Of a DNA stretch of 64,000 nucleotides, positions 19,545 to 30,700 are shown one piece after another. The position numbers and the translations under genes were made by a program. Within the stretch, counting starts at the first letter, position 1; each line of letters begins with the position of its first letter. A model generated the notes under the pieces. The model was not told the origin of the DNA and ran no database searches. It saw only the letters and a program-made list of their open reading frames with translations. Source of the DNA: Nematopogon swammerdamellus (lineage: Eukaryota; Arthropoda; Insecta; Lepidoptera; Adelidae); assembly GCA_946902875.1 (NCBI GenBank), contig OX336349.1, positions 18,127,891 through 18,191,890 on the forward strand, read 5' to 3'.

Positions 19545-22500
19545 AGATCAAATGAACAAGTCTCGCTTAAATTCAAATGAAGAAGTTAAGCTTAAGCTCA
19601 AATGAACAAGTTTAGCCTAAGCTCCAATGAACAAGTTTAGCTTAAGCTCAAATGAATAGGTTCAGCTTAAGCTCAAATGAAAAAAAAGTTTAGCTTAATC
19701 TCAAATGAAATAGTTTAGCTTAAGCTCAAATGAACACGTTTAGCTTAAGCTCAAATGAATAGGTTTAGCTTAAGCTCAAATGAAAAAAAAGTTTAGCTTA
19801 ATCTCAAATGAAATAGTTTAGCTTAAGCTCAAATGAATAGGTTTAGCTTAAGCTCAAATGAAAAAAAAGTTTAGCTTAATCTCAAATGAAATAGTTTAGC
19901 TTAAGCTCAAATGAACACGTTTAGCTTAAGCTCAAATGAATAGGTTTAGCTTAAGCTCAAATGAAAAAGTTTAGCTTAAGCTCAAATGAAATAGTTTAGC
20001 TTAAGCTCCAATGAACAAGTTTAGCTTAAGCTCAAATGAATAGGTTTAGCTTAAGATCAAATGAAAAAAAAGTTTAGCTTAATCTCAAATGAAATAGTTT
20101 AGCTTAAGCTCAAATGAACACGTTTAGCTTAAGCTCAAATTAATAGGTTTAGCTTAAGCTCAAATGAAAAAAAAGTTTAGCTTAATCTCAAATGAAATAG
20201 TTTAGCTTAAGCTCAAATGAACACGTTTAGCTTAAGCTCAAATGAATAGGTTTAGCTTAAGCTCAAATGAAAAAGTTTAGCTTAAGCTCAAATGAATAGG
20301 TTTAGCTTAAGCTCAAATGAAAAAGTTTAGCTTAAGCTCAAATGAAAAAGTTTATCATAAGCTCAAATGAATAGGTTTAGCTTAAGCTCAAATGAAAAAG
20401 TTTAGCCTAAGCTCAAATGGAAAAGTTTAGCTTAAGCTCAAATGAATAGGTTTAGCTTAAGCTCAAATGAACAAGTTTAGCTTAAGCTCAAATGAACAAG
20501 TTTAGCTTAAGCTCAAATGAAGAAGTTAAGCTTAAGCTGAAATGAAGAAGTTAAGCTTAAGCTCAAATGAAGAAGTTAAGCTTAAGCTCAAATGAAGAAG
20601 TTTAGCTTAAGCTCAAATGAAGAAGTTAAGCTTAAGCTGAAATGAAGAAGTTAAGCTTAAGCTGAAATGAAGAAGTTAAGCTTAAGCTCAAATGAAGAAG
20701 TTTAGCTTAAGCTCAAATGAAGAAGTTAAGCTTAAGCTGAAATGAAGAAGTTAAGCTTAAGCTGAAATGAAGAAGTTAAGCTTAAGCTCAAATGAAGAAG
20801 TTTAGCTTAAGCTCAAATGAAGGAGTTAAGCTTAAGCTGAAATGAAGAAGTTAAGCTTAAGCTGAAATGAAGAAGTTAAGCTTAAGCTGAAATGAAGAAG
20901 TTAAGCTTAAGCTGAAATGAAGAAGTTAAGCTTAAGCTCAAATGAAGTAGTTAAGCTTAAGCTCAAATGAAGAAGTTAAGCTTAAGCTCAAATGAAGAAG
21001 TTAAGCTTAAGCTCAAATGAAGTAGTTAAGCTTAAGCTCAAATGAAGAAGTTAAGCTTAAGCTCAAATGAAGTAGTTAAGCTTAAGCTGAAATGAAGAAG
21101 TTAAGCTTAAGCTCAAATGAAGTAGTTAAGCTTAAGCTCAAATGAAGAAGTTAAGCTTAAGCTCAAATGAAGAAGTTAAGCTTAAGCTCAAATGAAGTAG
21201 TTAAGCTTAAGCTCAAATGAAGTAGTTAAGCTTAAGCTCAAATGAAGTAGTTAAGCTTAAGCTGAAATGAAGAAGTTAAGCTTAAGCTCAAATGAAGTAG
21301 TTAAGCTTAAGCTCAAATGAAGAAGTTTAGCTTAAGCTCAAATGAAGAAGTTAAGCTTAAGCTGAAATGAAGAAGTTAAGCTTAAGCTGAAATGAAGAAG
21401 TTAAGCTTAAGCTCAAATGAAGTAGTTAAGCTTAAGCTCAAATGAAGAAGTTAAGCTTAAGCTCAAATGAAGAAGTTAAGCTTAAGCTCAAATGAAGTAG
21501 TTAAGCTTAAGCTCAAATGAAGAAGTTAAGCTTAAGCTCAAATGAAGTAGTTAAGCTTAAGCTCAAATGAAGAAGTTAAGCTTAAGCTCAAATGAAGAAG
21601 TTAAGCTTAAGCTCAAATGAAGTAGTTAAGCTTAAGCTCAAATGAAGAAGTTAAGCTTAAGCTCAAATGAAGTAGTTAAGCTTAAGCTCAAATGAAGAAG
21701 TTAAGCTTAAGCTCAAATGAAGTAGTTAAGCTTAAGCTCAAATGAAGAAGTTAAGCTTAAGCTCAAATGAAGAAGTTAAGCTTAAGCTCAAATGAAGTAG
21801 TTAAGCTTAAGCTCAAATGAAGAAGTTAAGCTTAAGCTCAAATGAAGAAGTTAAGCTTAAGCTCAAATGAAGAAGTTAAGCTTAAGCTCAAATGAAGTAG
21901 TTAAGCTTAAGCTCAAATGAAGAAGTTAAGCTTAAGCTCAAATGAAGAAGTTAAGCTTAAGCTCAAATGAAGTAGTTAAGCTTAAGCTCAAATGAAGAAG
22001 TTAAGCTTAAGCTCAAATGAAGAAGTTAAGCTTAAGCTCAAATGAAGTAGTTAAGCTTAAGCTCAAATGAAGAAGTTAAGCTTAAGCTCAAATGAAGTAG
22101 TTAAGCTTAAGCTGAAATGAAGAAGTTAAGCTTAAGCTCAAATGAAGTAGTTAAGCTTAAGCTCAAATGAAGAAGTTTAGCTTAAGCTCAAATGAAGAAG
22201 TTAAGCTTAAGCTGAAATGAAGAAGTTAAGCTTAAGCTGAAATGAAGAAGTTAAGCTTAAGCTCAAATGAAGTAGTTAAGCTTAAGCTCAAATGAAGAAG
22301 TTAAGCTTAAGCTCAAATGAAGAAGTTAAGCTTAAGCTCAAATGAAGAAGTTAAGCTTAAGCTGAAATGAAGAAGTTAAGCTTAAGCTGAAATGAAGAAG
22401 TTAAGCTTAAGCTCAAATGAAGTAGTTAAGCTTAAGCTCAAATGAAGAAGTTAAGCTTAAGCTCAAATGAAGAAGTTAAGCTTAAGCTCAAATGAAGTAG

Positions 22501-22630
22501 TTAAGCTTAAGCTCAAATGAAGAAGTTAAGCTTAAGCTCAAATGAAGTAGTTAAGCTTAAGCTCAAATGAAGTAGTTAAGCTCAAGCTCAAATGGAGAAG
22601 TTAAGCTTAAGCTCAAAATGAACAAGTTAA
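19545..22630. repeat. 25-bp minisatellite, about 120 units
   Basis: Unit core AGCTTAAGCTCAAATGAA plus a variable 7-bp joint (AGAAGTT, AGTAGTT, CACGTTT, TAGGTTT). The right two thirds (from about 20500) are very regular, at exactly 25 bp per unit. The left third (19545-20500) uses TTTAGC-type units, with an A-insertion variant (28 bp) recurring in a 4-unit, ~103-bp higher-order block. Each unit holds the palindrome TTAAGCTTAA, with a HindIII site in most units on the right. Units carry stop codons (TGA), so it does not encode protein. Confidence 0.95.
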
Positions 22631-22788
22631 TTACTGTGCGAGTAATGCTGTTGATTACGTTAAAATAAAATAAATGAAATTAGGTACCTAAGGCAATCTT
22701 TTAAGCCCGTGAACCTTAATTATTATGAACACTTATATGGGTTGCAAATAGAGAAGAAGAATTAAACAATAAAATAACGTAACAGTGT

Positions 22789-22870
22789 GGGGCCGGTACT
22801 TTAAAAGAATGGCCCCACTGCATCTCTCTCCGTGTATGTCGTAAAAGGCGAATAAGGGCTATGACTACCT
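22789..22870 (+). repeat. Repeat-C 5' fragment
   Basis: 'gtggggccggtactttaaaa' followed by the 'ctgcatctctctccgtg' block. Confidence 0.65.
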
Positions 22871-22899
22871 TCTTATATTACTAGGTAAAAAAAAAAAAA

Positions 22900-23120
22900 G
22901 GTGCTAGGGTTTAACCCGCCCGCGTTGGTAGCACCGTACTGAATGAAAGGTCGGTCGAAACGGCTATGTAAATAGTTTGTGTTTTTCGTCCAGTTCAGTG
23001 TAGCCGGCACGAACGAAGGGAAGCACTGACGTGGCACCAAGTTCATCCGGTGTTATGGGCTGACATCACGGATGTTGTAGGTGATGTAGCAAACCGTGTC
23101 AGTTTCCATAAAAAAAAAAA
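22900..23120 (+). repeat. SINE-A, 5' truncated
   Basis: Body from 'gctagggtttaacccgcccg' to a 13-bp A-run; lacks the head. Confidence 0.82.
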
Positions 23121-23373
23121 ACGTAAACAAGAACAACCCTGTATACCTACAGCCTAAATTCCTCTCTGTTTTAATGTTAGTACGTACTTAAGCGTATTTT
23201 AAAATATGCCAGTACGTAGTACCTAGCATAAGTAATGAGATAAATTATGAACGATGTGTGTTTGTCATGTTCAACACATTAATTACACGCTTGGGACTTG
23301 GTCCACAGTTTAAATCGAGCGCTTTGATCGTGCGATAGCCAAACTAGCTAAGGGAGGTGAGATTGGTAATTTC

Positions 23374-23415
23374 AAAGAGTTTGTATTACGTCGCGCGACG
23401 TAATACAAACTCTTT
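23374..23415. repeat. 42-bp perfect palindrome
   Basis: Both halves are 21 bp (AAAGAGTTTGTATTACGTCGC and its exact reverse complement) with no spacer. It ends 4 bp before the outer terminus of the left arm of the symmetric block. Confidence 0.95.
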
Positions 23416-23419
23416 AATG

Positions 23420-24736
23420 TAGTCAACGAGGAGTTGGACCCATACATTAATTCCTCAGTCAATGAAACTTTGATAATATCTTGGAGTAATGTTCGGAATT
23501 ACTACTGACAAATAATCCAACATTTTTTTTTACGGGAAGTTGGGTATATTCAAAGAAAAGTGAAAATTTAATATAACTCCTATAGACAAATTGCTCCGTC
23601 CAAAGTTACTTCGCCATAGGGTAGGTATTATTTATATGAATAAGTACGTAAATAAATCCAACATTTTTTGTATATGGAAATAGTGAATTAAAAACAAAAT
23701 GTGTTTTTTTACTATATTTTTCTCGGCAAAATTGCTCAGTCGGTTCTTTAATCGGAATATACCTTAGTATTATTATGTACATCAATAAGCATAAGAATCC
23801 AACAACTTTTTTATATGCATCATTTTTTTTCAAGGTGACGGCCGAAACTCTGTTCCGCAAAATTCCTCCGTCCGTTTTTATTGTACAATTATGATTAAGA
23901 ATTTTGAAGAAAATTATTTGCAAAAGAATCCAACAAAAAATCCATCGGCAAGTTTAAAAAACAAGCGGGCCAAGACGGGCGCGGTGCGCAGAGGAGCGGC
24001 CGGCCGCGGGAGGCGAGAAACGCGGCATTTTCCCCTCCTCTGCGTCCATGCTGCGCCGCGCCGCCCCTGGCGCGCCGCTGAAGTTGGCGTGCGGTGTGTG
24101 CTAACCAGGGACTGAAAACCGGTTCGAAATGGGGTTCGGGTTCTCCGAACCGGTTCGAAGAACCTTTTTAACGAGCGAACCAGTTTGGTCGCGAACCGGT
24201 TCAAAAAAACCCGAACCTGAAGCCTAAAAACCGGTTCAGAACCGGTTTGGACCTCTAATATTAACCGGTTCGCAGCAGGGTACGAAATGGGGTGGAAACC
24301 TATATACATTTTTTTGGACTTTGGGCTTCTTTTTTAATGTAAAATATTGTTGTTTTATGTATTTAATAAAATAAAAAAATAGGTGGTTCATTTTTATAGC
24401 CTAATCGATTCAGTTTCATAACAGTAACAAAAAAGTCTTAATTATCATTATGACATAACACGTGTAAGTTGGTAAAAAAAATCAAATTCTTTCTATTCCA
24501 TACTAATAAAACTAAAATTGTGGTTTTTCACAATTTCTGAAAGAAAGGGATCTATGTGTTGGAAGACTTTTTTGTTCCTGGCATGAAACTGAAATGATTA
24601 AGAATTTTTTTTTTTACATTTTACATAGAAAAAATGTTTTTGTGCGAACAAAAATTATTTGTTCTTCAAAAGTGATCTATTTCCGATACAGAACCCTCTC
24701 TTAGCGTACTATTAAATAATTTTGAAAGAAATTATA
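23420..24736 (+). mobile_element. Unclassified arm element, copy 1 (outer left)
   Basis: Begins TAGTCAACGAGGAGTTGGAC. It is nearly identical to copies at 33966-35721 and 43293-45113 (both reversed) and to the partial copy 37081-37752. It has an AT-rich half with repeated 'aatccaaca' motifs, a GC-rich patch (23965-24080) and six AACCGGTT octamers (24117-24270). A 131-codon reverse frame over the GC patch exists in three copies but shows no known domain. The element has a MITE-1 copy at its inner end. Confidence 0.8.
24117..24270. promoter_or_regulatory. Cluster of six AACCGGTT octamers
   Basis: Six perfect copies of the palindromic AACCGGTT in about 155 bp. This octamer equals the consensus site of the insect transcription factor Grainyhead. 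The same six-site cluster recurs in the arms at 34862-35015 and 44158-44310. It could equally be subterminal transposase-binding repeats of the element. Function is inference only. Confidence 0.4.
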
Positions 24737-25470
24737 TAAGGTGCTTCGTTATTCATCTCAAGTAAACACGTTACGCAAAAAAAATTATATGTTTTTAGCA
24801 TAACTTTTCGAGAAATTTTCAAACGCAGAACAGCTGTTTATTGTAAGTAAGTCACAAGGTCACTAGACCTGTGTGTAACAGTAGGTAGCTTGCATTGTAC
24901 GGGGTCAATGACCGTTGTATGTCCAAACGCAGAACAGCTGTTTGTTGTAAGTAAGTCACAAGGTAACTAGACCTGTGTGTAACAGTAGGTAGCTTGCATT
25001 GTACGGGGTCAATGACCGTACTATGTTCAAACGCAGAACAGCTATTGTTGTAAGTAAGTCACAAGGTCACTAGGCCGCCGCCGCTCTAAAACTAGCTACC
25101 TACCTACCTACCTACCTACGTGTGCGGTGTGTGTGCCTACGTTTCTTGTTTGCAAGGGTCTATAGCCTTGATTGGTTTTTACAGCTATTTGATTTAATTT
25201 TTTTGTTAGGAGATGTTAGGAGAAACAATGCTCCTATAAACATGTTTTTTTTTTGAGTAAAGTGTTGAGCTGAACGGGACATGACAAAAAAATAATAATA
25301 ATGATAATGATAATGACGAACCATACTGAATATGCATATGTCTCAGTGAAATATTGTTATTGTTGTGTGTTCTTTATGGCGAAATAAATATCTGAATCTG
25401 AATCTGTTTGTTTGAGCGCGTATGTAACCCTCCCGAAGTTATTGACATAAATAACGAAGCACCTTATATA
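24737..25470. mobile_element. MITE-1, expanded copy with LINE-tail insertion
   Basis: Same ATAAGGTGCTTCGTTATT termini as 6354-6743 but about 730 bp. The inner unit ('gtaagtcacaaggtcactag' to 'aacgcagaacagctg') is present three times (about 24835-25075). A (TACC)n run is at 25093-25119, and a LINE 3' tail (about 25258-25427, ending with repeats of TGAATC) is inserted near the right end. Confidence 0.78.
25258..25427 (+). repeat. LINE 3' tail with (TGAATC)n end
   Basis: Segment 'gctgaacgggacatgacaaa' to 'ggcgaaataaatatctgaat', recurring reversed at 62931-63130. The hexamer tail suggests the 3' end of a Jockey/RTE-like LINE. Confidence 0.55.
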
Positions 25471-25701
25471 GGGAGTTAAAGCTGTTCGCGTCTGTGACAC
25501 CTCATGGTCCTTAAGTCACACGTGCCTCCTGGGTGGTGCCAAATGAACAGCAGTTAGCATGTGGGAGATCTTCGGATCGACTGGGTTCGCGACCACACCC
25601 TGGGAGAATCAATTATTTGTTTAATTTTTATTTTATTTTTATTTATCTCTTTATTTCAGCCAACTAGGGCCATATTGACAATACATATTAAATGTCTTAA
25701 C

Positions 25702-27143
25702 CTAAGAACTAAAATTACTTTTTCTCCACTTGTGTCTGTACGGGTCCCAATAGAGACCCGTATGCGTCATATTAGTCTGCTGACGCGGTGAATCAGGTGC
25801 GCGTAGAGTGGGCGCAGATTGCGTCCGCGGCACGGGCGTCGGCAGCGGCGCGGGCGTCGGCAGCGGCGCGGGCGTCGGCAGCGGCGCGGGCGTCGTCGGC
25901 GGCGGCGCGGGTTGCGTCTCCTGAATGTGCAGGACGGCAGTTGTAGACAGCTCCGGCGCGGCCTCAGCATACTTATGGCGCGCGACCTCACGATGAAGGT
26001 CGCGATTGTAGCGCCGGAACACCACCCCGGAGGGCCAAAACTCACTGCGAAGGAATGTCTTCACCTTCTCGGCAGGAATGCACAGCTTGAAAGCGCAAAA
26101 GTTCGTGTCAGCCCAGTGAGAAGGAAGAGCCTCGACACTCTCAACTCGCTCACCCTTATCCTGGACGTGGCGGATGAGGTCCTCGATCTTCATGTACTTT
26201 CGCAGGCGAGACACGTAGATGAGAGCCGTGCGGGGAGCTGCCTTCAAACAGCTCTCTTCAGGGGGCGCAGATCCGCGCTTATTGCACCTCTTCCTTCTCT
26301 TCTTCCTGCTCTCGACGAGTACGAACCCGTCTTTGTCACGTGCAGCCTCCTGCCGACAGTCGGGACGCGGTTCCAAGCGCGGGGATACCATTGTTGTTTT
26401 CTCCACCGTTTTACTGATACGCTTCGTCATAGATCCGCGTCGCCTTTTCGGACGAGCGGCAACGGGGCGGGTGGGCAGAGGAGCGGGAGGGGTGAGCAGT
26501 GTAGAAGTCGAGGCATCAACAGCACCATCAGCGCTTACGTAGCATACCGGCGTCGATGTGCAATCGCTGGGTGACGACACTTGAGCACCTCGCCTGCGCA
26601 TATTGATGTTGCGTACACTCAGCGTTTCGTTCGGTGTTCCCACTTGCGGAATGCGATCAGGCTGCAGAGACGGGGTTATCGGCCGGAGTGACTCGGAACA
26701 TGACAATTTCTCAACTGCCTGTTTCAGCTGTTGAACTTCCGGGACGAGAGATGTTGGCCCCTACGCCGCTGTCGCTCCACAGTTTCCCTTCAGTTGAGCT
26801 ATGTCCGCTTTTATGATCACCAAATCTTTCAGGAAGGCCGTAACGTCGACGTGGTCGAAGGACACAGGCGGCAACTTATTGAGGTCGTACGCGACGAACC
26901 TTGGCACGTCGTCGGGGTCTGTCGGCTTTAAGATGGTGATGATGTCCTGGATAGTCTTCTTCTTCCGATTTTCTCCCTTGCGAGTCGGCCTTCTTGACGG
27001 AATGCACGCACAAAGCAGAACTCTCGCGGTCTCAACGTCATCTTCGGTGAAGGCGGACTCACAAATCCGGATGATGCTGAAGGCTGATCTTCGGTGAAGG
27101 CTAGTACTTCGTTCACAACCATATTGCATTTATCGCACGCCAT
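25702..27143 (-). pseudogene. LINE-A ORF1 (gag-like), frameshifted
   Basis: N-terminal part (27143 down to about 26760) has MACDKCNMVVNEVLAF, a broken Cys-finger start, then RFVAYDLNKLPPVSFDHVDV, a segment recurrent in ORF1 proteins of insect and cnidarian LINEs. The C-terminal 334-codon frame (26706-25702) has a basic region, then an RRM-like part (RTALIYVSRL ... FWPSGVVFRRY), then a Pro-rich repeat (PAPLPT x4, from an 18-bp DNA repeat at 25840-25905). At least two frameshifts (about 27090 and 26720) separate the parts. The family role is RNA binding in the LINE RNP. Confidence 0.7.
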
Positions 27144-27532
27144 TTTCGCTTACATCGCAGGTGCGTCTAGAGTGCATCGTGTGCGCGTCCGTCGCCGACC
27201 GATGCAAGCTCAGTACTATTATACCGCCATAACAGTTCACTGTGTTCCGGTGCACCTCCCGGGGACCCAAAAGCAGGTGGGGATGGCTGTGGTGAGGAGT
27301 AGGTCAGTAATCCCGACGCGGATTCGCTGTTCTGACGTAATGCATCGACACGGTTGACAGGGAGACTCGGTGAGACGGTTATTCCGCTGGCCGCCCGCCG
27401 GTGGTACAGGGGCCCAATCGCGTCTAACCAACGCGAGAGGCTGCCCTGGTAAACCGGCGCATAATCCCGGAGTGGTCCGTCGTGCCGGTTGGTGAACGGA
27501 GTAGGGGTCCCGGCGGCCACTTCCGGGGGGAG

Positions 27533-27553
27533 GGGAGGGGGGGGGGGACCGGG
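27533..27553 (+). other. G-run with quadruplex potential
   Basis: At least four runs of three or more G within about 25 bp in the LINE-A 5' UTR copy; the corresponding place at 30870-30880 lacks most of them. Confidence 0.5.
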
Positions 27554-27719
27554 GGCCCTTCCGTCTTCCGTGTCGGCGCACCACTAACCTGAGCAGTAAG
27601 CGATGGTCCACGCTTTGCCCGTGAATCACCACAGCCACCCTTCACGCTCTTTCCCCCCCTCTTACTACAACCATGGCAGTACAAAGAAAGAACAACTTTC
27701 AATCAGCTGTGCACACCCC

Positions 27720-30700
27720 TTTTTTTTATTTTTTTATTGATAGCGCGACATGTGGCATCTTTTCACCTACAAGTAGGTGTCTAACGATGCCCATGGACAT
27801 TCTGTGATGCACGGGGATTGCGAATGCCATGCCGGCCTGATAGGAGCCTTTTCACGCCCCTTTTGAAGAACCCCAGGTTGTACTTGGGAGGAAATAGATG
27901 GGCAGGGAGTGCGTTCCACATTTTCCCGGTTCTGTGAATAAAAGATCTACAGAACCGGTTGGTGCGCATCCGTGGTAGGTCGATTGAGTAGGGGTGCATC
28001 CCCTGCCCAGTACGCGTGGTGCGGAGGTGGAATGGGGACGGCGGAATCGCGTTAAACAGCTCCTCCGAACACTCCCCATGAAATAGACGATAGAACACAC
28101 TTAGGGAGCCGACGTCCCTACGGAGTTGCAGTGGTTCTAAGTCGCGGGACACCGCAGGGTCACCCACCAGTCGCACGGCACGACGCTGGATTGAGTCTAG
28201 CGGCGCAAGCTGGTATTTAGCTGAGCCGTCCCACAAGTGCGAGCAGTACTCCAAGCAGGACCTAACCTGTGTTTTATACAGCGTCAGTTTTTGGCCCGAC
28301 GTGAAGTACCGCCGCACCTTGTTTAGTACGCCCAGATTTTTTGAGGCCAGCTTGGCCTTGCCCTCAATGTGGCGCCGGAAGTTCAATTCGTGCGACAGTT
28401 CGACACCGAGGACCTCGAGGTGGTCGCTTAATTTCAGCGACGTGTTTTGGAAGGAAGGAGCTGGCGTGAACGCCGTTCTCTTCGCACTGAACGCACACAC
28501 TTGTATCTTCGATGCGTTGAACACGACCAAGTTGCTCCGGCCCCATTCGGCAATAGACTGGAGTGTTTGCTCGAGTTCAGACACAAGTGCTAGCCTCTTC
28601 TCATCCACAACTTTCCGTCCGGCTGAAGGGTGACTGGTGTAGGATCCGTGTGCCGTACTGTCGTCTGCATAACAATGTATGTTGCCGAGTGGCAGCATAT
28701 CATTGATATGGAGAAGAAACAGCGTGGGAGACAACACAGAACCCTGTGGTACACCGGCATTCACTGACATGGCGTCCGACGAGCAGCCGTCCACGAGGAC
28801 CTGAATGCTACGCCCATGTAGGAAGTCGGTGACCCAGTCACAAAGGCCAGAGGGGATTCCGTACGCCGGCAGCTTGCCCAGAAGTGCTTTGTGCCAGACC
28901 CGGTAAAATGCCTTGGCAATATCGAGTCCAATTGCCAAGGATTCACCGTACCCTTCAAGCGCTTTCCCCCAAAGGTGAGTGACGTACGCTAGGAGATCAC
29001 CAGCTGATCGGTTTGGCCGGAAGCCGTATTGCCGATCGCTGATGAGATTATTTGTCTCTAGGTACGTCATGAGCTGCGTATTGACTACGCGCTCCATCAC
29101 CTTGCAGAGGATGATTGCTATGATTCGGTAGTTTGACGGGTCAGAGCGATCGCCCTTTCTTGGGACAGGCTGAACGAAAGCTGATTTCCAAGCTGCCGGC
29201 ACGCGGCCAGTTGTGTACGAGAGGCGAAAGAGGCGCGTCAGTACTGGAGCCAGCTCGGGAGCACACTTTTTCAACACCAATGCAGGCACTCTGTCCGGTC
29301 CACTCGCTTTCCTCACGTCTAGGGCAAGAAGCTCCTTCCGCACAGTTCTCTGTCGGAACTGCACTTCTGGCATGGAGTTCTCACACCTAGGTATGGATGG
29401 AGGAGAAGCTCCCCCATCATCTAGGTGGGAATTCCCCGCAAAAAGATATACCAGAAGGTCTGCTTTATCTTTTGCGGAGTGAGCGAGTGATCCGTCAGTG
29501 CGCTGTAGAGGTGGAAGTGAGGGGCGGCAGAAATTCGACTCGACAGTTTTGGCGAGAGACCAGAACTCACGGCTCCCAGTCGGGTACCGGTTCAGCCTAT
29601 CGCCAATTTTGCCGATATGCTCGAATTTAGCCCTGGCGATAGCCCTCTTGCAGGATCTGGAGAGGCGGTTGTAGTTCTTCTTCAATTCGGAGATATATGG
29701 ATCACGTCTTGCACGAGCACGTGACCATGCTCGATATGCCGTAGCTTTAGCCGCGGCAGCATCGGCACAGTCCCGGCTGTACCAGGGTTTGCTCTTACCT
29801 CCGAGGCGAAGGGAGGCATTGGGAACAAACATGTCCATACCACCCAGAATCACCTCGGCAACGGTATTGGCACATTCCGACGGATCGTCCGAATTGAAGC
29901 ATAGCTCTCTCCAAGGGTAGGATGCAAAATGCTCTCGCATTCCATCCCAATCTGCCGACGCGTAGTGCCAAATTCGACGGGCTCCTTCAGTTCGGGTCTG
30001 AGGGGGCGACGAAGGCACTGTAGATCCCACTAGGCAATGGTCGGAGGAGCCAAGAGGAGCGCTCACTGTTACCTTATACCCAGCAGGATTAGACGTCAGC
30101 AGAAGATCCAGCAAGTAGGGTGTATGACCGTCTATGTCTGGTATTCTGGTAGGTTGATCTACCAGCTGAGACAGGTCATACGTCAGGGCGAAGTCGTAAG
30201 CGGCTCTCCCCGCGAAATCGGTTCTGTTGGAGCCAAGCCACACCTCGTGGTGGGCATTAAAGTCCCCAACGAGTACCATGTCTGCTGTAGGGAACCGCTC
30301 TTGGACTTCGTCTGCTGCTCTACTCAGGTGCTCAAATAGGCGAGCTGTCTCCGCATCACCCGAGTGCGACCTGTAGACGCAGGCGTACACGCGCGATTCC
30401 GACCCCAGATCCACGTGGACCCAGAGTACTGAAGACGTGAGGTCTTCTAGACAGCGCAGGCGACGACAGCAAATATCCGCCCTAGCAAACAAGCATACCC
30501 CGGCACGGGAACGGAAGGCTTCTTCCAGGTTGTACCCGGGGTAGTGCAAGTACGACGTGTCGGCTGGGCGAGATATTTGCGTCTCCGTCAGAAAGAATAA
30601 AGCCGGCTTCGCTGTCTCCAAATGGTGGTGGACGCCATCCAAATTGGAGTGCAATCCTCGCACATTTGTTACGTCCACGCTGAAATGTGTGGGGTTGTGC

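Larger units (their letters stand above)
25476..27719 (-). mobile_element. LINE-A copy, 5' UTR and ORF1 part
   Basis: Reverse-strand segment whose 5' UTR (27200-27700) matches 30760-31200 and whose ORF1-ORF2 spacer (25476-25610) matches 31195-31320. It therefore carries the front part of LINE-A and stops where ORF2 would begin. A short A-rich stretch (25618-25660 on the reverse strand) is inserted or amplified in the spacer. Confidence 0.75.

Noticed and set aside
19545..22630. CRISPR array
   Set aside because: Units are directly adjacent with no unique spacers, the setting is an insect intron and there are no cas genes.
23914..24309. 131-codon frame conserved in three arm copies as a protein gene
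   Set aside because: The copies are almost identical at DNA level, so an open frame is expected; no domain, and the frame runs over the AACCGGTT and GC-rich patches.
25819..26574. 251-codon Arg-rich + strand frame
   Set aside because: Antisense shadow of the LINE-A ORF1 frame, caused by the 18-bp Pro/Leu/Thr repeat and high GC.
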